Source: Ashinkailepas kermadecensis (lineage: Eukaryota; Arthropoda; Thecostraca; Neolepadidae). Taken from it: a stretch of DNA of 64,000 nt. The position numbers and the translations under genes were made by a program. Under the pieces are notes generated by a model, which was not told the origin of the DNA, did not search any database, and saw only the letters and a program-made list of their open reading frames with translations. The stretch is from positions 374,501 to 438,500 of the forward strand of contig JAOTOM010005132.1 of NCBI GenBank assembly GCA_034440615.1, given 5' to 3'. Shown one piece after another: positions 1-10,097 of the stretch (position 1 is its first letter; each line of letters starts with the position of its first letter).

Positions 1-540
1 TGACTGTTGCTGTATTATGTCCAAGGTGAAAAAAGGTTGGTTCTCCGGTGTTAAGTATTACTAAATTATGCCGGTCTAAAATTTGTTCAATGATGTGGCC
101 GCTAGTGTCTCCTTGTGTACGTGCTTGATCCCAGGCTGGACTGTGTGCATTAAGGTCTCCGAGTAATATGAAAGGGTTCTTGAAATGTCCTATAAGGTTT
201 TCTAAATGTGTCAAAATATTTGTGTTGTCGGTTTGTGGTGGAATATAGATGGAACACACATCTATATTTCTACCATGTAAACGTAATGTACAAGCCACGG
301 CTTGTAATTGTGTATTAAGTGTAATTTGTGTATGTGTGAAATCATTGTTTATGTAAAGTGCTGTACCTCGTCGTGACGATACAGTGAATAATTGGAAAGG
401 GTAAAGTTGTATGTATCATTCGGTAAAAACCATGTTTCTTGGAGTGCTATGAGAATAGGTGTGAGAATACTGAAAAAAGCTTTCATTTCGGCCCATTTGG
501 AGATCAGGCTGCGGCAATTCCATTGTAAAAGTGTGGACAT
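1..540 (-). pseudogene. Retrotransposon ORF2, endonuclease domain (N-terminal part), frameshifted
   Basis: I place the start at the ATG at 540, 14 bases past the ORF1 stop, because MSTLLQWNCRS opens the exonuclease-endonuclease-phosphatase fold at once. QETW follows about 35 residues later and carries the expected catalytic Glu. After RHD, near 370-376, one base appears to be lost: the frame in use stops at 349, while the next frame carries on in good alignment through SIYIPPQ to GDLNAHSPAWD, the family's metal-binding and catalytic motif (around 140-175). It then reads through to the edge with the expected Thr-rich segment. The reverse transcriptase lies outside the window. In the family this endonuclease nicks the target DNA that primes reverse transcription. 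Confidence 0.85.
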
Positions 541-554
541 CGGGAAGAAAAGTG

Positions 555-2120
555 TTATTGTTTGTCTGCACCTTTCGGTGCATGTCGGAGCCAGGAGTGC
601 AGCTCCGGCGGACACGTGTGTTTGGTGCGGGCGGTGGCGGTGTTTCCGCCATAGTCGTCCGGCCGACCGGTGACCTTGGCGGTTGATTCACGGCGGCCAG
701 CCACTGCCGCGGGGGATGCCCGCCGTCTGGGAGTCGGTCGGGTCACGTGGTCGCCGGCCTGCACGGTGTGCACCGGGCTCGGTCGGCGGGCCACGGAAGT
801 GGAGCGCATTTCCCCGGCAGCCGAATGGCTGCGGGGTCTGGCATTCCTTGTGGAATTCGTTGGAGTCTGTTTGGTCGGAATGGTCTGTGTGTTTTGAGCC
901 AGGGTGGTTTGTGTAGGCGTGGTGAGTGGTGCAAGTTTTTTTAGTGGAGCTAATCCGGGAATCATGTCAGTTTGAATAGAAGTAGAAGTGGTGTTGACGC
1001 GAGGGGTGGAGGGAGCGACGGTGGCCGCATGGGCATAAGTTCTGGTCGAGGGGGAGGTGGCCTCCACAGATCTCCGGGCCTGGGGGTAGGACACCCCGGC
1101 CGTGGCCTTGACGGCGCACACTTCCTTTTATTTGCGCCAAACTGGACATTGATTGGATGTGATGAGGTGATCGGACGTGTTACAGCTGAGGCAGTGGGCA
1201 GGCTTGGAGCAGGTGGAATCAGGATGGGGTGGTTCTCCGCACTTAGGGCATCGGGCGGTTTGGTGACACGTCTTACTGTCATGCCCGAAGCGCTGGCAAT
1301 TAAAACAGCGGAGAGGATTTGGAATAAATACGCGGACTTAGAATCGGATGTAGCCGGCGAGGAGGGTCTTAGGAAGAGTTGTAGAGTTGAAGGTAAGGAC
1401 AAGGAGGCTTGTGTCGCGTTTCTGGCCGTCTTTAAATGAGGTAATGCGGTGGAGGTGGGTCACCCCCTCCGGCCTGAGCTCCGTCTGGATATCAGCTTCG
1501 GACATGAAGCTGAGCTCCGGCGCGAAGATGGTGCCCTTGGTGGTGTTGCGGTTGGAATGTAGGGTAATGGTGACGGATTTACCACAAAATGTGGTGGTAC
1601 GGAGCAGGGCTTTGGTCTGGGCTCGGGTTTGGGTTTTAATGACGAGGGTTCCGTTGGCAGGGGCTTCGATGTGGGGATTGGTTAAGGAGCAGATGGCGAG
1701 GAGTTGCTTGGTCGGCCAGAAAACGTTAATTCGGCGGAAGGAAACGGACTCCTCGACAGGCTTCACTACTATAAAGGAGCCAGCACTGTCGAGGTAGGGT
1801 TCGATGGGTTCCGGTTGGGAGGGAGTGGTCTGGTTCGGGCGTGGGTCAGCGACGTGGAGCGTAATAGTATGATCTGGATTGCGAGACGGGTTCGTGATCT
1901 TGGAATGAGCAGGGGTCGGCGAGGCGCAAAGGGCTTCCATGGCGTCATCGAGTGGAATCGTCCGGCGTGGTTCATCAATGGTCGTATTCAGTGAGGGAAC
2001 ATCAAAGGCCAAGTCCGTGTTCGTGCGATGGTCGTCGGGTGTGGTCAGAGGAGGAAATTCCGATTCAGAGTCCTGTGGCGAGCTGGGGTCGGTACCTTTT
2101 TTCCTCTTTTTCCCCATCAC
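555..2120 (-). pseudogene. Retrotransposon ORF1 (gag-like, three CCHC zinc knuckles), two nonsense stops
   Basis: One frame runs from an ATG at 2120 to a stop at 555, about 520 codons, broken only by two in-frame TAA codons, near 1337 and near 1124. The N-terminal third is Ser/Thr/Pro-rich and starts with a Lys-rich MMGKKRKKG stretch. The middle is a folded-looking region that ends LAGYIRF just before the first stop. Then come three tandem knuckles: CFNCQRFGHDSKTC, CPKCGEPPHPDSTC, and a third with C-x2-C-x4-H-x6-C spacing (roughly 1155-1310). The C-terminal part is low-complexity and rich in Thr, Pro and Arg. ORF1 proteins of this class bind the element RNA. Since the frame persists through both stops, decay is recent or limited to point mutations. 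Confidence 0.85.
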
Positions 2121-2150
2121 GGGAAAAAACCCTACCTAGCGAAATCTAAA

Positions 2151-2920
2151 TAAACACGCAGAACAAAGGGAACGGAAATACAGCGACGAAAAAACCAGGT
2201 GGGGCGACGGGTGTCACCCCACTGGGAAACTAAATGTGAAAAGAGCGACGGGTATATTTAAATTAAAAACCCCACGTTAATTAAAAATAAACTGCAATAA
2301 CAGGCAGTCAGTCAGGCCAGAACTGGCACGGCGGAGTATTCAGCAGGCTCTGGTAATATGGGTCGTGATAGCACTGAATACTCCATGCAGATGCGATGGC
2401 AGGCCCGTCCTTACTTGTATGCTGAGCGCCGCCCCTGTTTGGTCACGTGATTGCTGTGCCTGAGGCGGTACGGCCGGCCGGCGGGTCAGCCCGATTTGGA
2501 GGCCAGTACGGGCGAATGGCCGACTGGAGGCTGCTGTTGTGGCGGCCGCGGGAGTGTAGTTGCTGCCCATCGTGCGGGACGCGGGTGCCAGTTGTGTGAC
2601 GGGTGTGGCACCAAACTTCCTGCCAGTCGACACGTGGCATCGTCATCAAAGGACCTCCCCAGCAATGTCGGTGGATGGGGACATTGCGGCGTCAACAGGC
2701 GACATTTCGGGTAAGGTTGCGAGCTCCAATGATCTGCCCTACGCATGTCATCTCACCAAAAACTGACCTTCCGGCATATCCCGCAACTTGGTCAGTGGAC
2801 CAACTGTGATGTGAGTTCAGTTTTCGGGGGAGGTGAGACGTAAGGCGCACGAGTATGCTCGTCGCTGGTGACCAAATCGTTTCTGGCGTCCCGGGTATGA
2901 CAGTACAGTTCAGACAGCCT
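2151..2920. other. Intergenic; CpG-rich block, no gene seen
   Basis: An AT-rich stretch to about 2330 may be 5' UTR of the retrotransposon to its left. From 2400 to 2700 the DNA is GC- and CpG-rich, and open frames appear in several registers on both strands by composition alone. I see no domain or splice pattern. Confidence 0.4.
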
Positions 2921-3672
2921 GTCCGACACTGGCCGGACCACGACCAGGAGCTGGGCCAGACCCAGAGAAGAAGCTGGCCGGACCTCGATCAGAAGCTGGC
3001 CGGGGCCTGACCAGAAGCTGACCGGGGCCTGACCAGAAGCTGGCCGGGGCCTGACCAGAAGCTGGCCGGACCCAGACCAGAAGCTGGCCGGACCCCGACC
3101 AGAAGCTGGCCGGGACCTCGACTAGAAGCTGACCGGGGCCTGACCAGAAGCTGGCCGGGGCCTGACCAGAAGCTGGCCGGGGCCTGACCAGAAGCTGGCC
3201 GGGGCCTGACCAGAAGCTGACCGGGGCCTGACCAGAAGCTGGCCGGGGCCTGACCAGAAGCTGGCCGGGGCCTGACCAGAAGCTGACCGGGGCCTGACCA
3301 GAAGCTAGCCGGACACCGACCAGAAGCTGGCCGGACCCAGACCAGAAGCTGGCCGGGACCTCTACTAGAAGCTGGCCGGAGCCTGACCAGAAGCTGGCCG
3401 GGGCCTGACAAGAAGCTAGACGGACCCAGACCAGAAGCTGGCCGGGACCTCTACTAGAAGCTGGCCGGGGCCTGACCAGAAGCTAGCCGGACACCGACCA
3501 GAAGCTGGCCGGACCCAGACCAGAAGCTGGCCGGGACCTCTACTAGAAGCTGGCCGGACCCAGACCAGGTTCCGACAAGACCCTGACCAGACCCAGACCC
3601 TGACCAGACCCTGACCAGACCCTGACCAGACCCTGACCAGACCCTGACCAGACCCTGACCAGACCCCGACCA
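2921..3672. repeat. Minisatellite with a 22-bp unit, passing into an 11-bp unit
   Basis: From about 2921 to 3565 the 22-bp unit AGAAGCTGGCCGGGGCCTGA-CC recurs about 29 times, with variants (GGACCCAGACC, GGACCTCGACT). From 3570 to 3665 the array changes to an 11-bp unit, ACCCTGACCAG, repeated about eight times. The 22-bp unit is two diverged 11-mers, so the two parts are one family at two levels of organisation. Open frames across the array, on the minus strand, are by-products of the period. Confidence 0.95.
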
Positions 3673-6540
3673 GACATCGACCGCAGCTCACCACATTTAT
3701 ATTAGACATGTGCTGGAGTTTGGGCCAGTTACCGCCGGTTGAGTCCACTCAATGGTTGGTGCAATTTCTCGTAAATAATGAAAGATTCTAATCGTGGCTA
3801 ATCGTGGCGTGGTAGGTCCCAGATGGGAATTGAGTCGATTATAAATGACATGAGCCACGCTTGAGCAGTGTTTCACAAGGGCGGGTTTATACTAGGTCAC
3901 GGTCATATAAAGATTCTCACTTTTGTATTGACGATATTAAGGTTTTCCAAGTTATGAATGCATTTCTTTGAGCAAAAGTAATTCCAATGCGTAGTGGGTT
4001 ACTGCGGAATTTCCCATTACGAAACGGGGTTTATGCCAAGCATGTTACAGTTTTTGTCACTTTATACGCTTCCAGAAAGAGTACAGGTGGAATGCTGCAC
4101 GAAAGTCCTTGTTCCATGCTTCATTAATCCATTCGGCCCAAGATGTTACGTACTGGAATGCACCCAGTTCGGTCAGGTACCGTTTTAGTCATTAAGTGTG
4201 ATAGATCGAAGGAGGATTATTTTCATGTTAACAGTAATTCTAGAAAACTGGTACTAATTTTCCCATTCTTTATATTTTGTTTGCTTTGATTGTCCATGAA
4301 CCTAATCAAACGTATCTTGTCCTACCATAACCTGACATCACTAATATAAATTTTGGTTAATTGCTCTGAATAACGAAGAGAGCCTAATGGCCTTCTCATG
4401 CCGCTGTGGGACACCTCGGCGATGGTTGAAATACTTCCAGTTTGCCGCTGTGTCATGGGAACGATTGCGTCGATGTGGGCAATGCAGCAGGCATACTCAA
4501 CAACGTAGCACGATGCTGTGAGACTAATTCTTCATGATTGTCACTGCTTGGCATTCCCGACTGACGCTGGCCAAATTTGCAGCACGTTTTGCTCTGCAAC
4601 AGATACTGACCTATATTTGGCAATGTGCCAGAAATTAAACTATAGGTGAATGAGAAGCGTATATCACAGCACTAATACGCCGGATGAAGTTTCCGTTCCT
4701 GTGATGACCACGTCATCAGGCATAACCCGGAGTGTGGAGATTCGCCTGATCCCTACCGAGCATTATTTACTGAAAAACACAAGCGTCTGTTCGGGCGCAG
4801 AAGATTGTCTTCCAGCTCCAAACATGTGTTCGCTCTTTTTCTGTATGTTTTCATATCGAAAGCGATTGAAGGGTGATATTTGAAGCATAAATTGCTTCCC
4901 CTACGCGCTTGCTCATCTCGTTCATCTCGCTACATACATGTAGAGTTGGAAAATGGCATTGCTGGATGTACAAGCAACCCATCCTGCCCGTCCACCTGAG
5001 CATGAATGTTACTGCTGTGGATGCTGGTGTGCCGTGATTACCGCTGCCATTTGTGGCTTCATAAGCCAACAGAGGCCACGCTCTCGATCGGCCATCATAG
5101 CGTTGTGGCAAATATTTGTGGGTCACCTGCATTTGGCGTCGCCTTTGTAGCCCGTGTAGATGTGCATCTTCTTGCGTTAGATTTTGTGCGGTAGTGCGGT
5201 CAAATACGGGTGGTGCAACCTGTGACGGTTCGGTCCACTGCGTTCGGAGTTGGAGTACGAGCACCATAGTTCACAGAGAAGCCAGATTTCTGAGAAAAAA
5301 TCATCCAGTTTCGGTACAAGTGCAATGGAAACCAATCTGCTTCAGCCGAAATTTGATACACTCATGCCGAAATTGGGTTCATCTGCCGGATATGGTGCCC
5401 GTACCTCCATTATAAATGTAATTTGTCATGCTAAGAGCAAATTGCCAAGTTGTATTATAATAGGAAATCATGGCCAACTCACATGCTTCTTTCCGGCAAA
5501 GTATAATGTAATTACAATTTATTGGTGTTTGCCATCCATCCGAAGATAACTTTTTAGTTGAAACATAAAAGGTTGTGAAAATTTTGGAATCTAAGCTTTC
5601 AAAATTTAGTTTGGGATATTTCAGCTTCCCCAAAAAATACGCCCATTCTTTGCGGCTCCAAAAACGGTTCTCAGATTGTGAAGCAACCTCAAAATGACAC
5701 TCCTAGAGTGAACTTTGCATCGGTGTCCAAATCCTAATCTCTGGATGTAGGATCTAGGATATGGATGTGAGAGTAGCATGCTTCACTTTTTTCATCTCAT
5801 TCGAGAGGTAGCGCTGCTTGATATATCAATCTTTGTCTAGGGGGACGGGCATCGTTCTTTCAACTGGCTTTCCGCGTCTTAGCATGCCTTCAGAGTTCCT
5901 TCATCTCAAAATTTCAACAAAATTATTCGGTGCATTTGAGACTACATCCAGAAGGAACATTTGGAACAAAAGGGGTACTTAGAATTCGGCTAGTTGGTAC
6001 GATATAGTCCGGTATTGAGATATGGTGAAACAAACGTTTCAGAGGAGTAGGACACGTCAGCTGGTGGGACAACGTTATATTAACATAGATTGAAATCCAT
6101 TCATCCAATCAAATTTGGATCTGTGAAGGCCAATCCATATCCAATCAAAATTCATTAATAACCAGAACGGTCTTCTAAATCCAATCGTTTGGAGAATAAA
6201 TTATTTACAAGCCGAGCTGAGCAGCAGTATATCCGAGCCGAGCAGCAGTACAAGCCAGGCAGCAGTATAGCTTCGAGGTCAAGCCCAAGTCAATTCCAAA
6301 TCCAGAAGTCCTGTCAACATGATCTGTAATCGACATTAAATTAGCATCACCTATGAATATGCTATTCCAATCTGGATCGAAATACATCACAGTTGGCATC
6401 AACGGAATTGACATCAGCTTGACTGCCCGAGTTCAAACTTCAAGGGAGTCGCATCTGAGTGAAGCACGACTGAATCCAATACATATATTTCCAATCTGAT
6501 TGTCATCTGATGCTTGCATGTGATCAAACCCCGGTCAAGC
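3673..6540. other. Intergenic, no feature recognised
   Basis: Mixed-composition DNA with only short, scattered open frames. The longest (4851-5267 minus, 138 codons) shows no domain that I recognise. A small clustered GAGCAGCAGTA-type motif occurs three times at 6215-6262. I see no transposon ends, tRNA genes or long arrays. Confidence 0.5.
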
Positions 6541-7288
6541 CCTAGCTCTAGGGCTCGGTCTCCGGGCAACGGGCGGGCTCGGGCAGCCCCGGGCAGCCCC
6601 GGGCAGCCCCGGGCAGCCCGCTCGAGCTTGACCGGACCTCGTCCAGACTCCATCAGACGACACGCAGGGTGTCAACCGGAGGGGTGGTCGGCGACCGGAC
6701 ACTGCGGTGCTGCACGTGGCTCTGTCGGACTGCCATGCAACCGTCATGTCCACTCAGCGGGTGTGCCTACTGGCACTGTTTAACGTCGGCCCGGCCACCC
6801 ACGCTCCTGTCAACTGACCACCCTCTCCCCCGCCCCCACCGGCAACTGACCGGCACACGCGGCCGCCCGTTCCGGCTGCGTCGTATATCACGCGTCAGGT
6901 CATGGACACTGGGATGGCAAGCTCGATCGAGCGTGGACGAGAGTCGACAAAGTTGGCGGCGCCCCGGCTGCAGACCCCCGGAACACGAGGTCGGCCGGCG
7001 CGCGGGCTCCATAGTGGCGGCGGGTGCGGCTGGGCGGCCGGCCGGCAGGACACAAAGAGGCTGATGTATGGCGGCTGTATCGCAGTCTGCCGGCTGGCGC
7101 GCTCCTCGCCTGGTCGACTCGTCCATCACAGTCGGATCCACCGGTGCAGACGCGCTGTCACCGGCACTGCCGGCCCGGCCGGCGCTTCGCCGCGCCACAG
7201 TCGCGGGAGTCGACACGATCGTGCCCAACACCAGGCGTCAGTCAATGTCGAGGACTGACCGCGTTCCCCGTGGCGCGGAGCTGGGGTC
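6541..7288. other. CpG-rich block with a short 10-bp repeat
   Basis: At 6578-6620 the 10-mer GGGCAGCCCC is repeated four to five times. The whole block is GC- and CpG-rich and has open frames in most registers, which composition explains. It could be a CpG-island-like region or an old GC-rich repeat. No coding motif or promoter element is recognisable. Confidence 0.4.
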
Positions 7289-7520
7289 AGTGTGCCGCAG
7301 ACTGGCACTGCTTGGGGAGGGGAATTAGATATCGTGTTGGCAGCTATGGCTGCAGGGGAATTGCCAGTGTGCCGCAGGCTGGCACTGCTTGGGGAGGGGA
7401 ATTAGATATCGTGTTGGCAGCTATGGCTGCAGTGGAGTTGCCAGTGTGCCGCAGACTGGCACTGATATAAATCGTGTTGGCAGCTCCGGCTCCACTGGAG
7501 TTGCCAGTATGCCGCCGATA
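7289..7520. repeat. 77-bp tandem repeat, about three copies
   Basis: The landmark TGTGCCGCAGRCTGGCACTG begins at 7291, 7368 and 7445, exactly 77 bp apart. A fourth, shortened start lies near 7508 (TATGCCGCC), 63 bp on. Each unit contains GGAATTAGATATCGTGTTGG and CAGCTATGGCTGCAG. Copies one and two are nearly identical; the last is diverged and internally deleted. Confidence 0.95.
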
Positions 7521-7726
7521 TCCAGCGTAACTGTTCAGCTAATACATCACCAGCACAGGAATGCCAAGCCAATGCGAATGTGCTGAAATTATATCCAACT
7601 TATTTTGCATCGAACAAAAATCGATAGCCGATTTCTGCTGAATGTTTCATTCTCATCAGGCAAGAGCAGAATCCTCTAATTAATGTCGGGAAATTGCTAC
7701 CAACTTGTATATTGCTGGTTTGTCAA

Positions 7727-7900
7727 CAGGGGCGCAACCAGGATTTTCTTAAAGGAGGCCGACCCGTAAAAAACATCATTCCACAGAAAACGCTTCCACG
7801 GAGGAGGGGAAGGTTGGCACCCATGTTTCCCTTGTCTATACCTCTCATTCGAAATAGTTGTATTTGCAAAATAGTAAAACGATTGAAGATTTCCAGTCGA
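7727..7900 (+). mobile_element. Possible single end of a hAT-like MITE
   Basis: At 7728 the sequence CAGGGGCGCAACCAGGATTT resembles the CAGGGGCG-type ends of many hAT elements and MITEs. I find no matching inverted end or 8-bp duplication downstream, so only one end may survive. The right boundary given is nominal. Confidence 0.35.
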
Positions 7901-8321
7901 CAAGTTTGTCAACACAACACAAGGTGTCAAAATTATACACATTGTATGTGACCATGCATTTCAGCGGCCATGTGACCCTTTGTGCGCAAGTATGTGCTTA
8001 CACAGGGAAAATAAATGACTCGTCTGCTAAGAGTGTCCCATTGATCACCTTTCGCAGCACCAGCGTCAGCATCAGAAGTAGCGCGACTCCGAAGGCACCA
8101 TGTTGAACCCAGTTTGACACCACGTTGAGCCCAGTTTGACACCACACGCACTCCTGTTGCACGCGCTGTTTGCCCGGGCATGCCTTATCCTAAGCACGTG
8201 CAAAATCATCATGACACCGTGTATATCCGGTCGAAACTCGCCCATGCTAAGCAACTCTGTGCGCATAACCTTTATACACCAATATTACCTTCAGTAGTCC
8301 TTCCTAACGCTGATGAAACGC
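7901..8321. other. Intergenic; one short direct duplication
   Basis: A ~21-bp segment containing CCCAGTTTGACACCAC is duplicated in tandem at about 8105-8148. Nothing else is recognised. Confidence 0.5.
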
Positions 8322-8580
8322 GCTTCCAGGAAGTCTGTAACGCCACTGATGCTTGTCCGTGACGCGCCTCGCACGCGCCAGTCGTGCTTTCAGGAAGTAT
8401 CTGTGACGCTACTGATACTAGTCCGTGACGCGCCTCGCACGCGCCAGTCGTGCTTTCAGGAAGCCTCTGTAACGCCATTGATACTCGCCCGTGACGCGCC
8501 TCGCACGCGCCAGTCGTGCTTTCAGGAAGCCTCTGTAACGCCATTGATAATCGCCCGTGACGCGCCTCGCACGCGCCGGT
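8322..8580. repeat. 66-bp tandem repeat, about four copies
   Basis: CAGGAAG landmarks lie at 8327, 8391, 8457 and 8523, giving periods of 64, 66 and 66 bp. Each unit contains CCGTGACGCGCCTCGCACGC and ends in CAGTCGTGCTTT. A 66-bp unit equals 22 codons, so both strands stay open with a repeated 22-residue pattern. I regard those frames as artefacts of the period. Confidence 0.95.
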
Positions 8581-8640
8581 GCACCACGATGATCAGACGC
8601 GGAGCATGCAGCACAGCGCTTCGCATAAAATAGTGTCCAT

Positions 8641-8829
8641 TCACTCGGATAGTTGGGGACGAGTAGTCTAGGGGTAAGTTGCCCGTCTCACAAACGAAAG
8701 ATTGTGGGTTCGAGCCTCACCTGTCGCTACTCTTCGCCCGCAACCAATCGGCGTGAGAGATTGGCGACACTACATGACTCACCGGTCGACGTGTCGTAAA
8801 ACCAATAACCACCATCACTCGGATAGTTG
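8641..8829 (+). mobile_element. tRNA-Val-derived SINE, copy 1, with 15-bp target duplication
   Basis: The body is 8656-8814. The head (GGGGACGAGTAGTCTAGGGG) has an A-box-like TAGTCTAGGGG. The B box GGGTTCGAGCCTC lies at 8706-8718, and CTCACAA is in anticodon-loop position, as in tRNA-Val(CAC). The tRNA-unrelated body holds the hairpin pair CCAATC...GATTGG and ends in GTCGTAAAACCAATAACCA. An exact 15-bp direct repeat TCACTCGGATAGTTG flanks it (8641-8655 and 8815-8829), the signature of LINE-driven insertion. The tRNA part would not fold well enough to be a working tRNA, as the anticodon stem has mismatches. Confidence 0.92.
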
Positions 8830-9699
8830 TATTTGAGATATCAAATGTCACCACCAAGTACACATGTAGCATTAAGTGCATAGGTGTAATCAAGTGCGAA
8901 TTATGAGTGTCGAGTATAGTTTCCAACATCAGGTAGACAACTGGTGTTTTCGATGCTTGAAGTGAAGGATCAAGATGTATTCCAGCCATCAGGACAAACA
9001 GCTGCGCTGTTAAACGAAACCGAAAATAAACTGACAAACATCACACCTTGAGAGTCCTCGGTAGCTTATCCATACCTGGCGGAAAAGTACACAGCAAGCT
9101 TTCACACTTCAGTGGTGCGCAGTACCTAAGCAACGCCCATGAACAGTACACACAGCATTGGCTTCTTCTCGACATCTCAATTGCTCGAGAACTTCACTAT
9201 TTCAATCCCTGGGTGTGGATACTGTTCATAATCCTGGTCACCTATCACAGCTTTACGTCGATGTTCATAACGAACTTTACCGAGAACATTCCGACCGCTC
9301 ACCACGGGCCTTACCTCTTGTAAAACAAAAAAGCAATCTACTCAAAGCAGAGTGGTCGCCTCGTCACCGCAGATGACGATCTCCTGATCCTCTACCATGA
9401 TGCTCAGTGCCGGAGACTGGTTAAAGATGCATGCCTATGGTGAGTGGCAACTCGCGAATATTTTGCCGCCTTCATTGAAGAGCCAGAGCAGGGTCTTCGT
9501 GATGACACATTGGAAGTAAAATAAAGTCAGGTACACTTAACATTAACATCAGGTAAGTAAGCAAGCACTAGTATCCCCACCAGTTGTATTATTCCAATTT
9601 GTAACCAAAACACAATTTAAAGTAAGTTAATACGGACCACAGGCCGAGGGGAGCTAGGTAGGAACGGATGGAAGGGGAGGGATAAAGCGAATGAGTAGG
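8830..9699. other. Intergenic, nothing recognised
   Basis: Two overlapping short open frames at 9048-9376 show no known domain. No repeats or element ends were seen. Confidence 0.5.
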
Positions 9700-10097
9700 A
9701 GTAAGAAAAAAAATGCGAAGAGAGAGAGACAGAGAGAGACGGAAACAGATATAAAAGATAGACAGAGAGACAGAGACAGGAACAGAGATACAAAAGATAG
9801 ACAGAGAGAGACAGGAACAGAGATATAAAAGATAGACAGAGAGAGAGACAGAGATATAAAAGATATAAACAGAGACAGAGACAGATATAAAAGATAGACA
9901 GAGAGAGACAGAGATATAAAAGATAGACAGAGAGAGACAGAGAGAGACAGGAACAGAGATATAAAAGATAGACAGAGAGACAGGAACATATATATAAAAG
10001 ATAGACAGAGAGACAGAGAGACAGGAACAGAGATATAAAAGATAGACAGAGAGACAGAGAGACAGGAACAGAGATATAAAAGATAGACAGAGAGATG
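9700..10097. repeat. Purine-rich microsatellite/minisatellite (GACAGAGA / GATATAAAAGATA)
   Basis: Imperfect arrays of GACAGAGAGAGACAG alternate with GAGATATAAAAGATAGACAG in units of variable length (about 30-50 bp). The plus strand is almost all purine. The minus-strand open frames (Leu/Ser-rich) are a product of the repeat. Confidence 0.92.

Larger units (their letters stand above)
1..2150 (-). mobile_element. I-like non-LTR retrotransposon, 5' part, continues past the left edge
   Basis: Reading right to left, the sequence holds a gag-like ORF1 (2120 to 555), a 14-base spacer, and the start of ORF2 (540 down to the edge) with an apurinic-like endonuclease. This ORF order, with CCHC knuckles at the end of ORF1, is usual for I/Jockey-group elements. 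The reverse transcriptase would lie to the left of the window. The 5' end is not defined; some of 2121-2340 may be its 5' UTR. Both ORFs are damaged, so this copy is inactive. The second element at 58161-61134 carries the 3' half of an I-like ORF2 and could be the same family, but the two copies do not overlap enough here to test that. Confidence 0.85.

Noticed and set aside
555..1121. A separate gene upstream of the endonuclease
   Set aside because: It is in the same frame as the larger ORF1 to its right and is separated only by a nonsense codon, so it is the C-terminal part of ORF1.
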